From Croceitalea dokdonensis DOKDO 023 (GTDB lineage Bacteria; Bacteroidota; Bacteroidia; Flavobacteriales; Flavobacteriaceae): 64,000 nt of DNA. The stretch covers positions 157,608 through 221,607 of the forward strand of contig NZ_LDJX01000007.1 of NCBI RefSeq assembly GCF_001306415.1, in the 5' to 3' direction. How positions within the stretch are numbered: the first letter of the stretch is position 1; each line of letters begins with the position of its first letter. Shown here piece by piece: positions 8,702 to 19,123 of this stretch. Both the position numbers and the translations under genes were made by a program. A model generated the notes under the pieces. That model searched no databases and was not told where the DNA came from. It saw nothing but the letters and a program-made list of their open reading frames with translations.

Positions 8702-9246
8702 TTTATGTTACAGCCAATACTAGGTTTCTGATGCGCAGGTACATCCCTTCCAGCTAACAAGCAATCCATGGCGTTGCGTAAATCTTGGCCGGTTAAGGGA
8801 ATATCGTTTCCAGGCCTGGAATCATCCAACTGTCCACGATACACCAATTGCAAGTTAGTATTAAACAGAAAAAAATCAGGGGTACAAGCGGCATCGTAGG
8901 CTTTGGCCACGTCCTGAGATTCGTCATAAAGGTAAGGAAAGGTATAACCTGCCTCTTTGGCTTTTTGCTTCATAAGCTTCGGACTGTCCTGAGGATAGTT
9001 TTCAACGTCATTGCTAGAAATACCAATTAGTGAAATTCCTTTTGCTTGATAATCTAACCCAATTTGGGCCAGTTCTGGGTTAATGTGGATAACAAACGGA
9101 CAGTGGTTGCAAATAAAAAAAATCAAGGTACCTTTTGGTCCTTTAAGTTCCTCAAGGCTTTTATGCGTTTCACTTACGGTATCAAATAGGGTAAACTTTG
9201 GGGCTATGGTGCCAAGGGGCAACATATTGCTCAGTGTTCTTGCCAT
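8689..9246 (-). CDS. Thioredoxin-like / AhpC-TSA family protein
   Basis: 185 aa with the redox motif CNHC (Cys46, Cys49) in FFICNHCPFVIHINPEL, which belongs to the peroxiredoxin-like thioredoxin fold. The block TPDFFLFNTNLQLVYRGQLDDSRPG is characteristic of this small cytoplasmic family. No signal peptide is present. It is followed by an overlapping GNAT gene. The reaction is probably thiol-disulfide exchange, but no partner can be named. Confidence 0.88.
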   Translation of the reverse strand: MARTLSNMLPLGTIAPKFTLFDTVSETHKSLEELKGPKGTLIFFICNHCPFVIHINPELAQIGLDYQAKGISLIGISSNDVENYPQDSPKLMKQKAKEAGYTFPYLYDESQDVAKAYDAACTPDFFLFNTNLQLVYRGQLDDSRPGNDIPLTGQDLRNAMDCLLAGRDVPAHQKPSIGCNIKWKN

Positions 9247-9267
9247 AGTGTTAAATTTTAATTTTTT

Positions 9268-10923
9268 TTAGTTTGATGCATCCCAAATGCTTTGCAGATG
9301 TTGGTTTTCGCCGGTCATCTGCCAATGGCCAAGGCTTATGGGAATGTTCCCTATGCTGTTAAGTTCATCAAAAAAGTCCTTTACGCTAAACGCTTTCTCG
9401 TTGCCTTCCTTCATTTTGGCATAATCTGCCATGGCGGCTTCCAAAAGATATTTCCCCGTAATGTAACTGGTACCGTACCCAGGTTGTCTTAGGTATAAAT
9501 GCTGTTCAAAAATTAAAAGGTCTTTTTCCGTTTTCATCCAGCCCCTTGGCGTATATTCTGAATGGATACTGCCGGCATCTTCCATGCTCAATTGGTTGGC
9601 ATGTGCATACAGGGAGCCCAGCCCCCTTGCCGCTCGTTGTGCAATCATGATATACACGATTTCCCGGACCCTTGGGGAATCATCATAAAGACCCGCATCC
9701 AAGAACATCTCTTCTACGGCAGTTGCCGTTCCCTCATTTCTGGAATCAAAAATATTATAGAGGAGTGCCCCTTTTCGTACAGGGCTGCTATGCGGTTCGG
9801 TATCCATTCTGGCCAGTTCAAACCAATGGTAAAAATGGGAGTAGAGGGGCCTGGCATCAAAATGGCGGCCTATTTCAAAAAAGTTCCGCTTTTCTTCAGG
9901 AACAAAAGTGCCCAAATGTTCATAGAGCGCTGGCTTGTAATACGGTTTTACGGTAACAATTTCCTGTTGGTCCAGAAATTTTAGAAGGGACTTGGCTGCC
10001 TTATCTGTCATTGTTTTGAATTCCTCAGCTGATGCTGCTGCTTTTAAAGGAGGTAATTTCCTGTTACGATGTTCCTCTAGTTTGAGTGCGGCCCATGCTC
10101 TTGCCAGTTCGCGTTTTAGCAAAAGGACCTCATCTTCCCAGGTTAATGGGACTAGGTGCACATTTTTAAGGTACCAGGTATAATTGTCCTTACCAATGCC
10201 TGAAACACCATTTTTAAACTTGGCCTGTTCCTCCAACCAACTGGCAAATTCCATGGTGGAAAGCATGGCGCTATTTATTGCCTTTTGCATTTGGCGGTCC
10301 TTTTTCAGCTCAGGATGAATTTTGAGTTGATTTAGTTGACTGGCTTGATTCTTTATGGTTCGTATTCCTGCAATCCACAGCTCCTTGGCATTGCCAGTAA
10401 GGTATTCCCGGGCTTTTGCATTAATGCCGGGAATTAGCGTAAACTGTGCAAGTAACTTGGAACGGTCTTCTTTGGTCAACGGAAATTTATACTGCCAAAA
10501 CTCCAATATGGCATGATGGGTAGGGCCTTCATGTGCGGGAACATCACTACGGTACATCCAGAGGGTTTTATAGAAGGCAGGGTCTCGTTGCCAAGGTCTA
10601 AGCACCCGATGGTTAAAGTCATAGCCGTTCATTTCTGCCCAGACGATCATCCAATCCACCTTTTGTGCTGTTTCCCAACCAGTGGTGTCTATTGCCGTTA
10701 ACTTGTCTTGTAAAAGCTTAAAATTTGGGTGCCTTGCGTTGAAGGTAGCTGCTGAATAGTCTGGAACACCATCCACCTTTGGAGGATCTTCAAAAGCGCG
10801 CCACTGGGAAAAAAGACTGGTCAAGGTTTGATAATCGTCTCCCTCGTTGCTTCTAATTTCATTTTGAAATCCAAAACCGAATATGCTACAACCCAGGCAG
10901 ACTATGGTGAAAAGTAGTTTCAT
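9268..10923 (-). CDS. Exported DUF885-family protein lacking the HExxH motif
   Basis: About 551 aa with an N-terminal signal ([20 protein letters not shown]). I chose the ATG at 10923 over one three codons upstream (10932) because it begins a good signal peptide. The blocks [19 protein letters not shown] and [20 protein letters not shown] line up with DUF885 proteins, which are predicted zinc peptidases. The HExxPGH zinc motif usual in that family is not visible, and the later EGWALYxE-type motif is altered to [10 protein letters not shown]. It may be a non-catalytic or divergent member. It ends 21 bp before the thioredoxin-like gene starts further downstream. Confidence 0.7.
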   Translation of the reverse strand: MKLLFTIVCLGCSIFGFGFQNEIRSNEGDDYQTLTSLFSQWRAFEDPPKVDGVPDYSAATFNARHPNFKLLQDKLTAIDTTGWETAQKVDWMIVWAEMNGYDFNHRVLRPWQRDPAFYKTLWMYRSDVPAHEGPTHHAILEFWQYKFPLTKEDRSKLLAQFTLIPGINAKAREYLTGNAKELWIAGIRTIKNQASQLNQLKIHPELKKDRQMQKAINSAMLSTMEFASWLEEQAKFKNGVSGIGKDNYTWYLKNVHLVPLTWEDEVLLLKRELARAWAALKLEEHRNRKLPPLKAAASAEEFKTMTDKAAKSLLKFLDQQEIVTVKPYYKPALYEHLGTFVPEEKRNFFEIGRHFDARPLYSHFYHWFELARMDTEPHSSPVRKGALLYNIFDSRNEGTATAVEEMFLDAGLYDDSPRVREIVYIMIAQRAARGLGSLYAHANQLSMEDAGSIHSEYTPRGWMKTEKDLLIFEQHLYLRQPGYGTSYITGKYLLEAAMADYAKMKEGNEKAFSVKDFFDELNSIGNIPISLGHWQMTGENQHLQSIWDASN

Positions 10924-11206
10924 TACGTCCATATTAATTGCCTATTAAGGTACGCAATTCTGCTGGAAATTTGATGTTTTGGTGCGCTTGTCCTGGCAGT
11001 TTATTGTAGCACCTAGAAGAAAAGTTAGGCAATGGTATTTACATACCTTAAGTACTTGGTTGGCCATAGCACTTGTCTTTTTTTGTCAGATTCAAGTAAA
11101 GCGGGTATTATAAGGCACCCATTCCCAGCTTTTAACAAGAAATAGTATCTTAGGCAACTTACGTGGCAATGGAATTGCCAGACTAAAACCAACAAAAGAA
11201 GCTAAA

Positions 11207-12124
11207 TTGGAAGCCATCATAGATACCGCATCTATCCATTTTGATAAAGGGACCTTATGGACCTTAAACCTTGCCCTTGCCCTAGTTATGTTTGGAATAG
11301 CTTTGGAGATATCCCTATCGGATTTTAAAGAGTTGTCCAAACGTCCTAAATTGGTATTAACCGGTGTGGCTAGCCAATTTTTAGTACTGCCCGCCATAAC
11401 TTTCTTATTGGTATGGTTGGCCAAACCGTATCCCAGTATTGCCTTGGGCATGTTTATGGTAGCCGCCTGTCCTGGAGGTAACATATCCAATTTTATTACC
11501 CATTTGGCCAAGGGCAATGCCGCTTTGTCCGTTACGTTGACGGCAATAGCTACCTTATTGGCCGTGGTGATGACCCCTGTGAACCTGCAGTTTTGGGGGG
11601 CATTGTACCAACCAACAGCGGCTATTCTCAGAGATGTTGCCATCTCTCCCTTGGAAATGGTCAAATTGGTCGCCTTGCTTTTGGGCGTGCCGCTTCTTTT
11701 GGGCATGTTGGTGAATTATTGGAAACCCAGACTTGCCTCTGCAATGGCACGGTACTTTAAAATTGGCTCTTTGTTGTTTTTTGTAGCCTTGGTTTTTCTT
11801 GCCCTGTACAAGAATAAGGAGATATTTATGGAATATGTGGTCTATGTGTTCTGGTTAGTCCTGCTCCATAACTTTGTTGCCTTTGTATCTGGTTTTTCCT
11901 TGGCTAAATTGATGGGTTTCTCTGGTGCCGATGTTAAAAGTATTACCATAGAAACAGGAATTCAAAACTCGGGCTTGGGGCTACTTCTTATTTTTACCTT
12001 TTTTGATGGGCTCGGAGGAATGGCAGTGCTTACCGCCTTTTGGGGTATTTGGCACTTGGTATCGGGATTGTTGTTGGCTGGTTTGTGGGGTTATATACCT
12101 ATTAAAAGCAAAAAGCTGGTTTGA
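11207..12124 (+). CDS. Bile acid:sodium symporter family (BASS) transporter
   Basis: 305 aa with about nine to ten hydrophobic segments. Family motifs are visible as LALVMFGIALEISLSDF near the start, FMVAACPGGNISNFITHLAKGN (substrate and sodium crossover region) and IETGIQNSGLGLLLI. The protein belongs in the inner membrane and imports an organic anion with sodium; the substrate is unknown. No in-frame ATG precedes the first membrane segment, so the TTG at 11207 is taken as the start. It overlaps the next gene by 4 bases (TTGA). Confidence 0.88.
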   Translation: MEAIIDTASIHFDKGTLWTLNLALALVMFGIALEISLSDFKELSKRPKLVLTGVASQFLVLPAITFLLVWLAKPYPSIALGMFMVAACPGGNISNFITHLAKGNAALSVTLTAIATLLAVVMTPVNLQFWGALYQPTAAILRDVAISPLEMVKLVALLLGVPLLLGMLVNYWKPRLASAMARYFKIGSLLFFVALVFLALYKNKEIFMEYVVYVFWLVLLHNFVAFVSGFSLAKLMGFSGADVKSITIETGIQNSGLGLLLIFTFFDGLGGMAVLTAFWGIWHLVSGLLLAGLWGYIPIKSKKLV

Positions 12125-13179
12125 GAAATTTGGGCTACTACATCATCCGCTATTGGATGGCCATAAGTTTGTTTTGTTATTACCGAAAAATTACGGTGGT
12201 CGGTAAAAAAAATATTCCTGCTCGTACCCCAGTGCTCTTTCTTAGTAATCATCAGAATGCCTTGATGGACATTTTAATAATCGCCACCAATTGTAGCAGA
12301 AAGCCTTGGTATTTAACGCGGGCAGATGTTTTTAAGAGCAAGGTTTTAAGGCCTTTTTTCACCTTTCTTCAAATGCTGCCCGTGTACCGCATGCGTGATG
12401 GCAAGGCAAATTTGAAAAATAACGATACCACCTTTAAGCTTTCTGGGGAATTACTGAATCAGGATGAGGCCATATTATTATTTCCGGAGGCCAACCATAG
12501 TTTAAAGCGAAGGGTACGCCCTCTCAGTAAGGGTTTTACCCGATTGATATTTAGCGCCTTAAAACAAAACCCAAAATTGGACATTACCTTGGTGCCCATA
12601 GGGCAGAACTATCAAGATGCTTCCACCTTTCCTGATAGTGCCGCCATATATTACGGCAAGCCTATTAAGGTTCAGCCATTGATCGCAGAAGATAAAAGGT
12701 TGGTAATAAATACTATTAAGCATGAGGTGTCCCATGCTTTACAAGGGTTGACAACCCATATTCAAGACGAGGCAAACTACGAGGCCATACATAATCAATT
12801 ACAAGCACAACAACAGGATTTTACCAAGCCCATTGAAGTAAATGCCACCTTGGCCACAGACCTTTCCAATAAAAGAACAATGGTCTACCCAAGGGGTATT
12901 GGAAGTGCGGTCCGTGTGCTGTTCGTAGTATGGAATTTGCCAATGATTTGGTTATGGCGGACTTTCTTAAAACCCAAAGTGCCAGAAATGGAATTTATGG
13001 ATACGTTTAGGTTTGGCTTTTGTGCGGTGGGTTTCCCTCTATTTTATGCCATTGCCCTTGGTACGTTTAGCTTTGCCCTTGACCTAAAAACGGCATGCCT
13101 AGGGGTTCTTGGTCATGCCGTTTTTAATCTATGTTGTGTTAAATTTTTACTACCTACATCATATCGCCAAAAAAGATAG
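12121..13179 (+). CDS. PlsC-like phospholipid/glycerol acyltransferase
   Basis: 352 aa. The acyltransferase motif I NHQNALMD (HxxxxD type) lies at about residues 41-48 and a glycerol-phosphate binding LLFPEANHSL block at about 120. The C-terminus has two hydrophobic segments. It probably acylates lysophosphatidate or a related lipid at the inner membrane. The start is TTG at 12121, which overlaps the stop of the BASS gene. Its last 26 bases overlap the convergent M14 peptidase gene. Confidence 0.83.
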   Translation: MRNLGYYIIRYWMAISLFCYYRKITVVGKKNIPARTPVLFLSNHQNALMDILIIATNCSRKPWYLTRADVFKSKVLRPFFTFLQMLPVYRMRDGKANLKNNDTTFKLSGELLNQDEAILLFPEANHSLKRRVRPLSKGFTRLIFSALKQNPKLDITLVPIGQNYQDASTFPDSAAIYYGKPIKVQPLIAEDKRLVINTIKHEVSHALQGLTTHIQDEANYEAIHNQLQAQQQDFTKPIEVNATLATDLSNKRTMVYPRGIGSAVRVLFVVWNLPMIWLWRTFLKPKVPEMEFMDTFRFGFCAVGFPLFYAIALGTFSFALDLKTACLGVLGHAVFNLCCVKFLLPTSYRQKR

Positions 13180-15685
13180 CATTCATCAACAACTTATTGG
13201 TCCCGTACCAAAATGCCCTAAAATTGGTGTTGTCCGTAAAGATAATAACCCGTCCCCTCCCAAGACGATTGGTTTTAAAGGGAACACTATTTTTAATCAG
13301 CTCGCTATTCTCTTCAGAAATGTATCCACTCTGTAAGGGGTTACTGGTGTATTGAATGGGGTTGTTATAGCTGTCCTTATCTGGTTTTATGTAAATGTTT
13401 GTATTTCTGAAAAGCGAAATCTTATTACCCGCGTACCCAAAATTAATGGGGTGTGAGCGGTCTATAGTAGCCTCAAAAATGGCTCCACCGGTTACCTGTG
13501 CCCCCAAAAAGGCCCTTTTTTGTCCAAAAGAAATGTTTTTGGCAATCAAGGTGTCCTTTTTTAGCTCAAAATTGGTAAACTCGTTCTTTTGTAACCAATT
13601 GGCGGCATTTCTGTAACCAATTACAGTACCGCCGTTTTTAACCCAGGTTTTTATTTTATCCGTATTTGCGGCAGAAAGCATGCCATTTCCCCATCCGCTA
13701 GGAACAATGATGTCCGTATAGCGGCTAAGGTCCGCACGGTTTAAATCCCGTGTATCCAATTTGGTAAGTACCATTTGGTATCTAGTATCAAATAAATGCC
13801 ATATTTCCCCTGCATCATAGGAGCGGATGCCATCACCTACCAGCAGGGCCACATGTTGCTCCTTAACCGGGTCAAAATCATTGCTTCCTAAATCTATTCC
13901 CTGGGTGAGTCCGGTGCCAACCCCTGTGATAGTGATACGACTTTCCATCGCCACCTTAGAAAGAAATTGGTAGAGCTCCTGATCATCTAATGCTTGGTTT
14001 TGTACAGGGACCATAATGGTTCCGTAGTCATAGGTTTTTCCCTCAATATTAAAAGGTGATTTGGCTACTTTGGCACGTAGGCCTTTTTTGGTTATGGCAT
14101 GGAGTGCTTTGGGGGTATAGTACTCATGCCACTCAAACAGATACGCATAATTGCTTTTTTTGGTAATGCTACCTTTTACAGGCTCAAAATTGGTCACTTT
14201 TGGTCCTGCATTACTTAAAGAAGTTGTTTCTGAGTAATCAAGGTTAAAGGCCAAGGGAAGTGTCCAAGCAGATACATCATAGAACAGGCTGTCCGTGAAA
14301 CTGGTGCGTTTTTCAAAAATGGCCTTGATCAACCTTGGATTTTTTTGATTTAGGGGTACTACATAGGAAGCTCCTTGTTGGTATTGTTTTCCATTGATGG
14401 TAGCGTCATTGGCCAGCTCATGAAAACTAATTTTATGACGGTTTAGGATTTCTGCCAAATGCCATGTGCGGTTGACATCTTTGGCATCCCCAAAAATATA
14501 GGCCTTGGTCTTACTTTTGGCACCCTCCGCTTTGATAGTTTGGTAATAGTTGCGTTGGTAGTCCAAAATTTTGGTTCTCATATTTGCCGCCGCTTCAATG
14601 GTAGATAATGCGGTGGCAAACTGGTTACGGATGGTGAATGGAAACGTCAACAAGCCGTTTTCACTTTCCTGCACATGACCTCGGGAACTGCCCTGCTCAA
14701 ACAAGATCCCTATACTACCGTTGACATCGGGGAAGGTAGATCCCTTGCCGTAGTAATAGTCGTCATAATTTTCTTCTGAATAGTAGAGCGAACCAATGGC
14801 GTCCAAAGCCTTGGCATGGTAAGTGCCAATTTCTGCGGTCAGCTCTTGATTTATTTTTGGGGTCAACGGATGCACTCGCGATGGTTCACCAGGCTGAAAG
14901 AAAAAAGTGCTGTTGGTACCCATCTCATGGTGGTCTGTTAGAATATTGGGCATCCAGTTGTGAAAGGTTTCTATACGAGCCCTACTTTCGGGCAATTGTA
15001 CAGGCAGCCAGTCCCTGTTCATATCAAACCAATAGTGGTTGGTTCTGCCACCCGGCCAAACCTCACTGTATTCCCTATCGTTGGGGTCTGGGTTTAACTG
15101 AATGGCTTTATTGGTGTTGGCCCAATAGGCAAACCGTTGCAAGCCATCTGGATTAAAGCTGGGATCTAATAAAATGATCATATTATCCAGTTTGGCTTCT
15201 ATTTCCGCACCCTGCGCCGCCGCTAGGTAATAGGCATAGGCCAAAGCAGCGTTAGATCCGCTGGGTTCATTGCCATGGATGGAAAAGCCTTGGTAGACCA
15301 CAATGGGCATTTGCGCCGTATTTAGGCCAGTTGCACCGTCCTCCGTAAGTGAAAGATGGTTTTTCCTGATATTTTCTAGGTTGCCATGGTTTTTGGGCGA
15401 TGTAACCGTTAGCAACAGAATGGGCCTACCCTCAAAGGTGCTACCACGGTTTTCTAGGGTAATGCGCTCACTCTCCTTGGCCAGTGTTTGCATATAAAAC
15501 ATCAGTTTATCATGCGTCACGTGCCATTCTCCCACTTCATGCCCGATAACTTCGGCCGGTTTGGGAATATCAGGGTCATAGTTTACGTTGCTTGGTAGGT
15601 AATACTCTAGGCTGATTGGCGCTTCTTGGGCTTTGCCAACAAGCATGAGCAAAAGGCTGCATAGCAGTACAGGTGTATATTTCAT
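13154..15685 (-). CDS. Secreted M14 family zinc carboxypeptidase
   Basis: 843 aa with a signal peptide ending near GKAQEAP (about residue 20). The M14 domain (about 40-370) shows the zinc ligands in IHGNEPSG (HxxE) and a later His in LTDHHEMGT. A long C-terminal region follows that includes a segment resembling a class I glutamine amidotransferase-like fold (ALLVGDGIRSYDAGEIWHL). Such large flavobacterial M14 proteins are exported peptidases. Substrate specificity cannot be read from the sequence. Confidence 0.88.
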   Translation of the reverse strand: MKYTPVLLCSLLLMLVGKAQEAPISLEYYLPSNVNYDPDIPKPAEVIGHEVGEWHVTHDKLMFYMQTLAKESERITLENRGSTFEGRPILLLTVTSPKNHGNLENIRKNHLSLTEDGATGLNTAQMPIVVYQGFSIHGNEPSGSNAALAYAYYLAAAQGAEIEAKLDNMIILLDPSFNPDGLQRFAYWANTNKAIQLNPDPNDREYSEVWPGGRTNHYWFDMNRDWLPVQLPESRARIETFHNWMPNILTDHHEMGTNSTFFFQPGEPSRVHPLTPKINQELTAEIGTYHAKALDAIGSLYYSEENYDDYYYGKGSTFPDVNGSIGILFEQGSSRGHVQESENGLLTFPFTIRNQFATALSTIEAAANMRTKILDYQRNYYQTIKAEGAKSKTKAYIFGDAKDVNRTWHLAEILNRHKISFHELANDATINGKQYQQGASYVVPLNQKNPRLIKAIFEKRTSFTDSLFYDVSAWTLPLAFNLDYSETTSLSNAGPKVTNFEPVKGSITKKSNYAYLFEWHEYYTPKALHAITKKGLRAKVAKSPFNIEGKTYDYGTIMVPVQNQALDDQELYQFLSKVAMESRITITGVGTGLTQGIDLGSNDFDPVKEQHVALLVGDGIRSYDAGEIWHLFDTRYQMVLTKLDTRDLNRADLSRYTDIIVPSGWGNGMLSAANTDKIKTWVKNGGTVIGYRNAANWLQKNEFTNFELKKDTLIAKNISFGQKRAFLGAQVTGGAIFEATIDRSHPINFGYAGNKISLFRNTNIYIKPDKDSYNNPIQYTSNPLQSGYISEENSELIKNSVPFKTNRLGRGRVIIFTDNTNFRAFWYGTNKLLMNAIFFGDMM

Positions 15686-15769
15686 TTTTAGGAGTTTGCT
15701 GTTAGTTCCCCTAAAAATAGAAACGGCCCGTGGAAACAGGCCATTTGTTCTGATTATTTTAACGTTTGT

Positions 15770-16147
15770 TTAAATATCGTCAAAATCAACATCGGTAAAG
15801 CTTCCTGTGGAAACCTCGGGATTGTCCGTATGGCTGGTATCGTCTTCTTTTTTAAAATCTTTTTGGTGCCTTTCTGAAATTACTTCGCTCCCCTTTTCCC
15901 CAATGATGTAATCCATCATTTCTTCCATATTGTCCCTAAAAGCTTGGAAGTCTTCTTTGTAGAGGTAAATTTTGTGTTTTTTGTAATGGAAGGAGCCATC
16001 GTCATTGGTAAACTTTTTGCTCTCTGTAATCGTTAAATAATAATCTCCTGCCTTTGTACTTCTGACATCAAAAAAATAAGTTCTTCTTCCTGCCCTTAGG
16101 ACTTTGGAGAAAATCTCCTCTTGGTCCATCAAATCTTTATCGCCCAT
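15770..16147 (-). CDS. DUF3276 / PUR family nucleic-acid-binding protein
   Basis: 125 aa. The first 90 residues (FSKVLRAGRRTYFFDVRSTK, GDYYLTITESKKF, HKIYLYKEDFQAF) match the DUF3276 PUR-like domain that is widespread in Bacteroidota and binds single-stranded DNA or RNA. The tail is acidic and low in complexity. It lies 77 bp downstream of the ABC exporter gene in the same direction. Confidence 0.9.
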   Translation of the reverse strand: MGDKDLMDQEEIFSKVLRAGRRTYFFDVRSTKAGDYYLTITESKKFTNDDGSFHYKKHKIYLYKEDFQAFRDNMEEMMDYIIGEKGSEVISERHQKDFKKEDDTSHTDNPEVSTGSFTDVDFDDI

Positions 16148-16224
16148 TTGTTATTGTATCTTTTAACGGTTTGCTTATCAATCTTATCAAAAATGAAAAA
16201 AAAACCTAATTCAACAAGTTTTTG

Positions 16225-17973
16225 TTAGTCTTTGGTGCTTAGCTGGTCTAAGTAGAGTTGTTTATAGTACCCATCCATTGTGTTAAGCTCCTCGTGGGTT
16301 CCCTCTTGTAAAATGGTGCCTTGGTCCAATATCAAGATCTTGTCCGCATTTTTTCCCGAAGAGACACGATGGCTAACGATCAAGGTTGTTTTTTCCGCAG
16401 ATGCTTTTTTAAGGTTCTGTAGTATTTCCTCTTCGGTTTCCGTGTCCACGGCGGAAAGACAGTCATCAAACAAATAAATATTGGGGTTCTTGATCAAAGC
16501 CCTGGCGATGGAAACGCGCTGTTTTTGCCCACCACTTAGGGTGATTCCACGTTCCCCTAGGACGGTGTGGTACCCATTTGTAAATCCCACGATGTTTTCG
16601 TGGACCACTGCCTCTTTGGCCGTAGCTTCAATTTCTGCTTGCTTGGCATCCTCTTTGCCAAAACGGATGTTATTGGCTATGGTGTCAGAAAACAAAAATG
16701 CGTCCTGTGGAACGGCTCCAATAGCAGAGCGCAAACTGTTAAGGTTCAATTCTTTTATGGGAGTATCATCAATTCGTATTTCACCCGAACTTACATCATA
16801 AAGCCTTGCGACCAAATCTAAAATCGTTGATTTGCCAGAGCCCGTTTTACCTAAGATGGCAACCGTTTGGCCTGCCTCAACGGTAAAGGAAACATTGTGC
16901 AGTGCCTCAATATTGGTATCCTCATAGGTAAAAGAAACATTTTTGAATTCAATTTTTCCTCTGACCGGTGTAATTTCCATCACCTCGTTGACAATGGTTG
17001 GTCGTTGTTTTAAAAACTCATTTATTCTTCCCTGGGAAGCTTCTGCCCGTTGTACGATGCTGGTAAGCCAGCCTACCACAGCTACTGGCCAAGTTAGCAT
17101 ATTTACGTACAGAATAAATTCTGCTATGACCCCTAGACTTACCTCGCCATTGATGTATTGCTGGCCGCCAATATATATCACAAAAACATTGCTGATGCCT
17201 ATCAACAGCAGCATTAATGGGAAAAACCAAGCATTTACCTTTGCAAGATCCATACTTGTTTCCTTTCCCTCTTGTGCCAAGGCCATAACGTCACTGTTCA
17301 CCTTATCCTCCAAATTGTAGGCCTTTATCACGGAGATTCCGGAAAACGACTCCTGAGTAAAGGTGGAAAGTGTAGATAGGTATTCTTGTACCCGGGTGCT
17401 CCGTTTGTGGATAATTTTACTGATCTGATAAATCAATACGGATAAAATGGGCAAAGGGACCAAAGTGTAAAAAGCAATGGTTGGTGCTTTGATGAACATC
17501 AGGGGAACCAAGCAAACAAAAAGCGTTAGGGTTTGCATTCCGTACATGATGGCCGGCCCTCCGTACATTCTCACCTGTGTGATATCCTCACTAATGCGGT
17601 TCATTAAATCACCGATGCGGTTTTTTTTGTAAAACCCCAGGTTTAAAAATTGATAATGGTCAAATACCTCATTCTTTAAATCATACTCAATGTAACGGGA
17701 AACGTTGATGATGGTTTGCCTCATTAAAAAAGTAAACAACCCTGAGAGCAAAGCGGCACCAATAATGATTAAAATGTATTCTAAAAGTTGATTTTTTGCC
17801 ATTTCACCAGATAGGGAACCCTTAAAATGAGCTTCAATAGTGTTAATGGATTTACTGACATAGGAAGGCATGACCAAGGAGAACACCCTGGCTAAAATGG
17901 TGATTAAGATACCTATGAACAGTTTAAACCAGTACTTTTTAAAGTATTTATTAATATGCCTTAGTTCTTTCAT
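16225..17973 (-). CDS. ABC exporter, fused membrane and ATPase domains
   Basis: 582 aa half-transporter. Residues 1-320 hold six membrane segments of the type I exporter fold. The ATPase domain has Walker A GKTGSGKST, Q-loop, signature LSGGQKQR, Walker B IYLFDD and an H-loop in IVSHRVSS. It resembles MsbA/MdlB-type lipid or drug exporters and should act as a dimer in the inner membrane. The substrate is unknown. A TAnnTTTG element lies 27 bp upstream, and it is divergent from nusB. Confidence 0.92.
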   Translation of the reverse strand: MKELRHINKYFKKYWFKLFIGILITILARVFSLVMPSYVSKSINTIEAHFKGSLSGEMAKNQLLEYILIIIGAALLSGLFTFLMRQTIINVSRYIEYDLKNEVFDHYQFLNLGFYKKNRIGDLMNRISEDITQVRMYGGPAIMYGMQTLTLFVCLVPLMFIKAPTIAFYTLVPLPILSVLIYQISKIIHKRSTRVQEYLSTLSTFTQESFSGISVIKAYNLEDKVNSDVMALAQEGKETSMDLAKVNAWFFPLMLLLIGISNVFVIYIGGQQYINGEVSLGVIAEFILYVNMLTWPVAVVGWLTSIVQRAEASQGRINEFLKQRPTIVNEVMEITPVRGKIEFKNVSFTYEDTNIEALHNVSFTVEAGQTVAILGKTGSGKSTILDLVARLYDVSSGEIRIDDTPIKELNLNSLRSAIGAVPQDAFLFSDTIANNIRFGKEDAKQAEIEATAKEAVVHENIVGFTNGYHTVLGERGITLSGGQKQRVSIARALIKNPNIYLFDDCLSAVDTETEEEILQNLKKASAEKTTLIVSHRVSSGKNADKILILDQGTILQEGTHEELNTMDGYYKQLYLDQLSTKD

Positions 17974-17999
17974 GTACTGCCGCCCGGTTTAGGAAGGTG

Positions 18000-18007
18000 C
18001 AAAGATA
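18000..18007 (-). promoter_or_regulatory. -7 promoter element of the ABC exporter gene
   Basis: The minus strand reads TATCTTTG, a full match to TAnnTTTG, 27 bp upstream of the ATG at 17973. A -33 TTG is not evident. Confidence 0.55.
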
Positions 18008-18082
18008 AGGCTTCATAATCTTAACCCATCCCTTAAGGTATATTAGTTAAAACCAAACTATGGGTCTATCTAAAAATAAGCT

Positions 18083-18090
18083 TACTTTTG
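18083..18090 (+). promoter_or_regulatory. -7 promoter element of nusB
   Basis: TACTTTTG matches TAnnTTTG and lies 36 bp before the nusB ATG. Together with the divergent element at 18000-18007 it makes this a two-way promoter region. Confidence 0.55.
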
Positions 18091-18125
18091 CCAACTGTTC
18101 TAATAGCCATTAAAGTTCTTTAAAC

Positions 18126-19070
18126 ATGCTCACAAGAAGGCATATCAGGGTTAAGGTAATGCAGTGCATCTACGCACTTGTGCACTCCAAGGATGATTCG
18201 CTTCAAAAACAGGAAAAGTTTTTGAAATACAGCATAGACAATATGTACACGCTGTACATTTTAATGTTGAACTTACTGACCGAAGTACACCAGCTAGCCC
18301 AGAAACACGCCAACCACGCCACCAAAAAATATCTTGCCCCAGATGAAAAATTTCCCGATCCGGATAAGTTTGTAAACAATAGGCTGCTGGTTCAACTGAG
18401 CCAAAATCAGGACTTAAAGGATATTTTAGACCATAAGAAAATCAAGAACTGGTACCTAAACGAGGAATACATCAAGATTATTTACAAAGAAATTGTGGGC
18501 AGTAAAATCTACGCCAAGTACATGAGATCGGTCCATAACACCTATGATGCGGATAAGACATTGATCATAGACTTGTACAAATCCGTAATAGCTCCCAATG
18601 AAAAAATCTATGAGTATTTTGAAGATGATAAGCTCACATGGGTAGACGATATCCCCATAGTCAATACCTTTCTGGTTAAAAGATTAAACAAGGCAACGGA
18701 AAAGGCTGATAACCAATTTTTCCTTCCCAGTTTGCTCAAGGACAAGCAAGATATGGTATTTGCCAACGATCTTTTGGTTAAGACCTTACTTAACGATGGG
18801 ATGTTGGTCAAAGAAATTGAAGGTAAAACCCCAAATTGGGATAAGGACAGGATTGCGGATATTGACGCCATCCTTATGAAAATGGCCATTTGTGAGTTAT
18901 TGTACTTTAATAGTATCCCAGAAAAAGTCACCATTAACGAGTATTTGGAGATTGCCAAAGAGTATTCCACCCCAAAAAGTAGCATTTTCATCAACGGCAT
19001 TTTGGATAAGTTGGTGCGGGAGTACAAAAAGGATGGAAAAATGAATAAAATGGGAAGAGGGCTTCTTTAA
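18126..19070 (+). CDS. nusB: Transcription antitermination protein NusB
   Basis: 314 aa. The C-terminal 130 residues are the NusB helical domain (DIDAILMKMAICELLYFNSI, KVTINEYLEIAKEYSTPKSS, FINGILDKL). The N-terminal 180 residues are an extension usual in Bacteroidota NusB but absent in the short E. coli form. NusB binds boxA RNA with NusE (S10) in rRNA antitermination. The next genes, DUF1573 and yajC, lie in the same direction, a common flavobacterial cluster. Confidence 0.93.
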   Translation: MLTRRHIRVKVMQCIYALVHSKDDSLQKQEKFLKYSIDNMYTLYILMLNLLTEVHQLAQKHANHATKKYLAPDEKFPDPDKFVNNRLLVQLSQNQDLKDILDHKKIKNWYLNEEYIKIIYKEIVGSKIYAKYMRSVHNTYDADKTLIIDLYKSVIAPNEKIYEYFEDDKLTWVDDIPIVNTFLVKRLNKATEKADNQFFLPSLLKDKQDMVFANDLLVKTLLNDGMLVKEIEGKTPNWDKDRIADIDAILMKMAICELLYFNSIPEKVTINEYLEIAKEYSTPKSSIFINGILDKLVREYKKDGKMNKMGRGLL

Positions 19071-19093
19071 TACTAAATTAAGTTTGAAATCGT

Positions 19094-19101
19094 TATTTTT
19101 G
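19094..19101 (+). promoter_or_regulatory. -7 promoter element of the DUF1573 gene
   Basis: TATTTTTG matches TAnnTTTG and lies 22 bp before the ATG at 19124, so the DUF1573-yajC pair can be transcribed apart from nusB. Confidence 0.55.
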
Positions 19102-19123
19102 CACAACTAAAAAATTAATAAAA

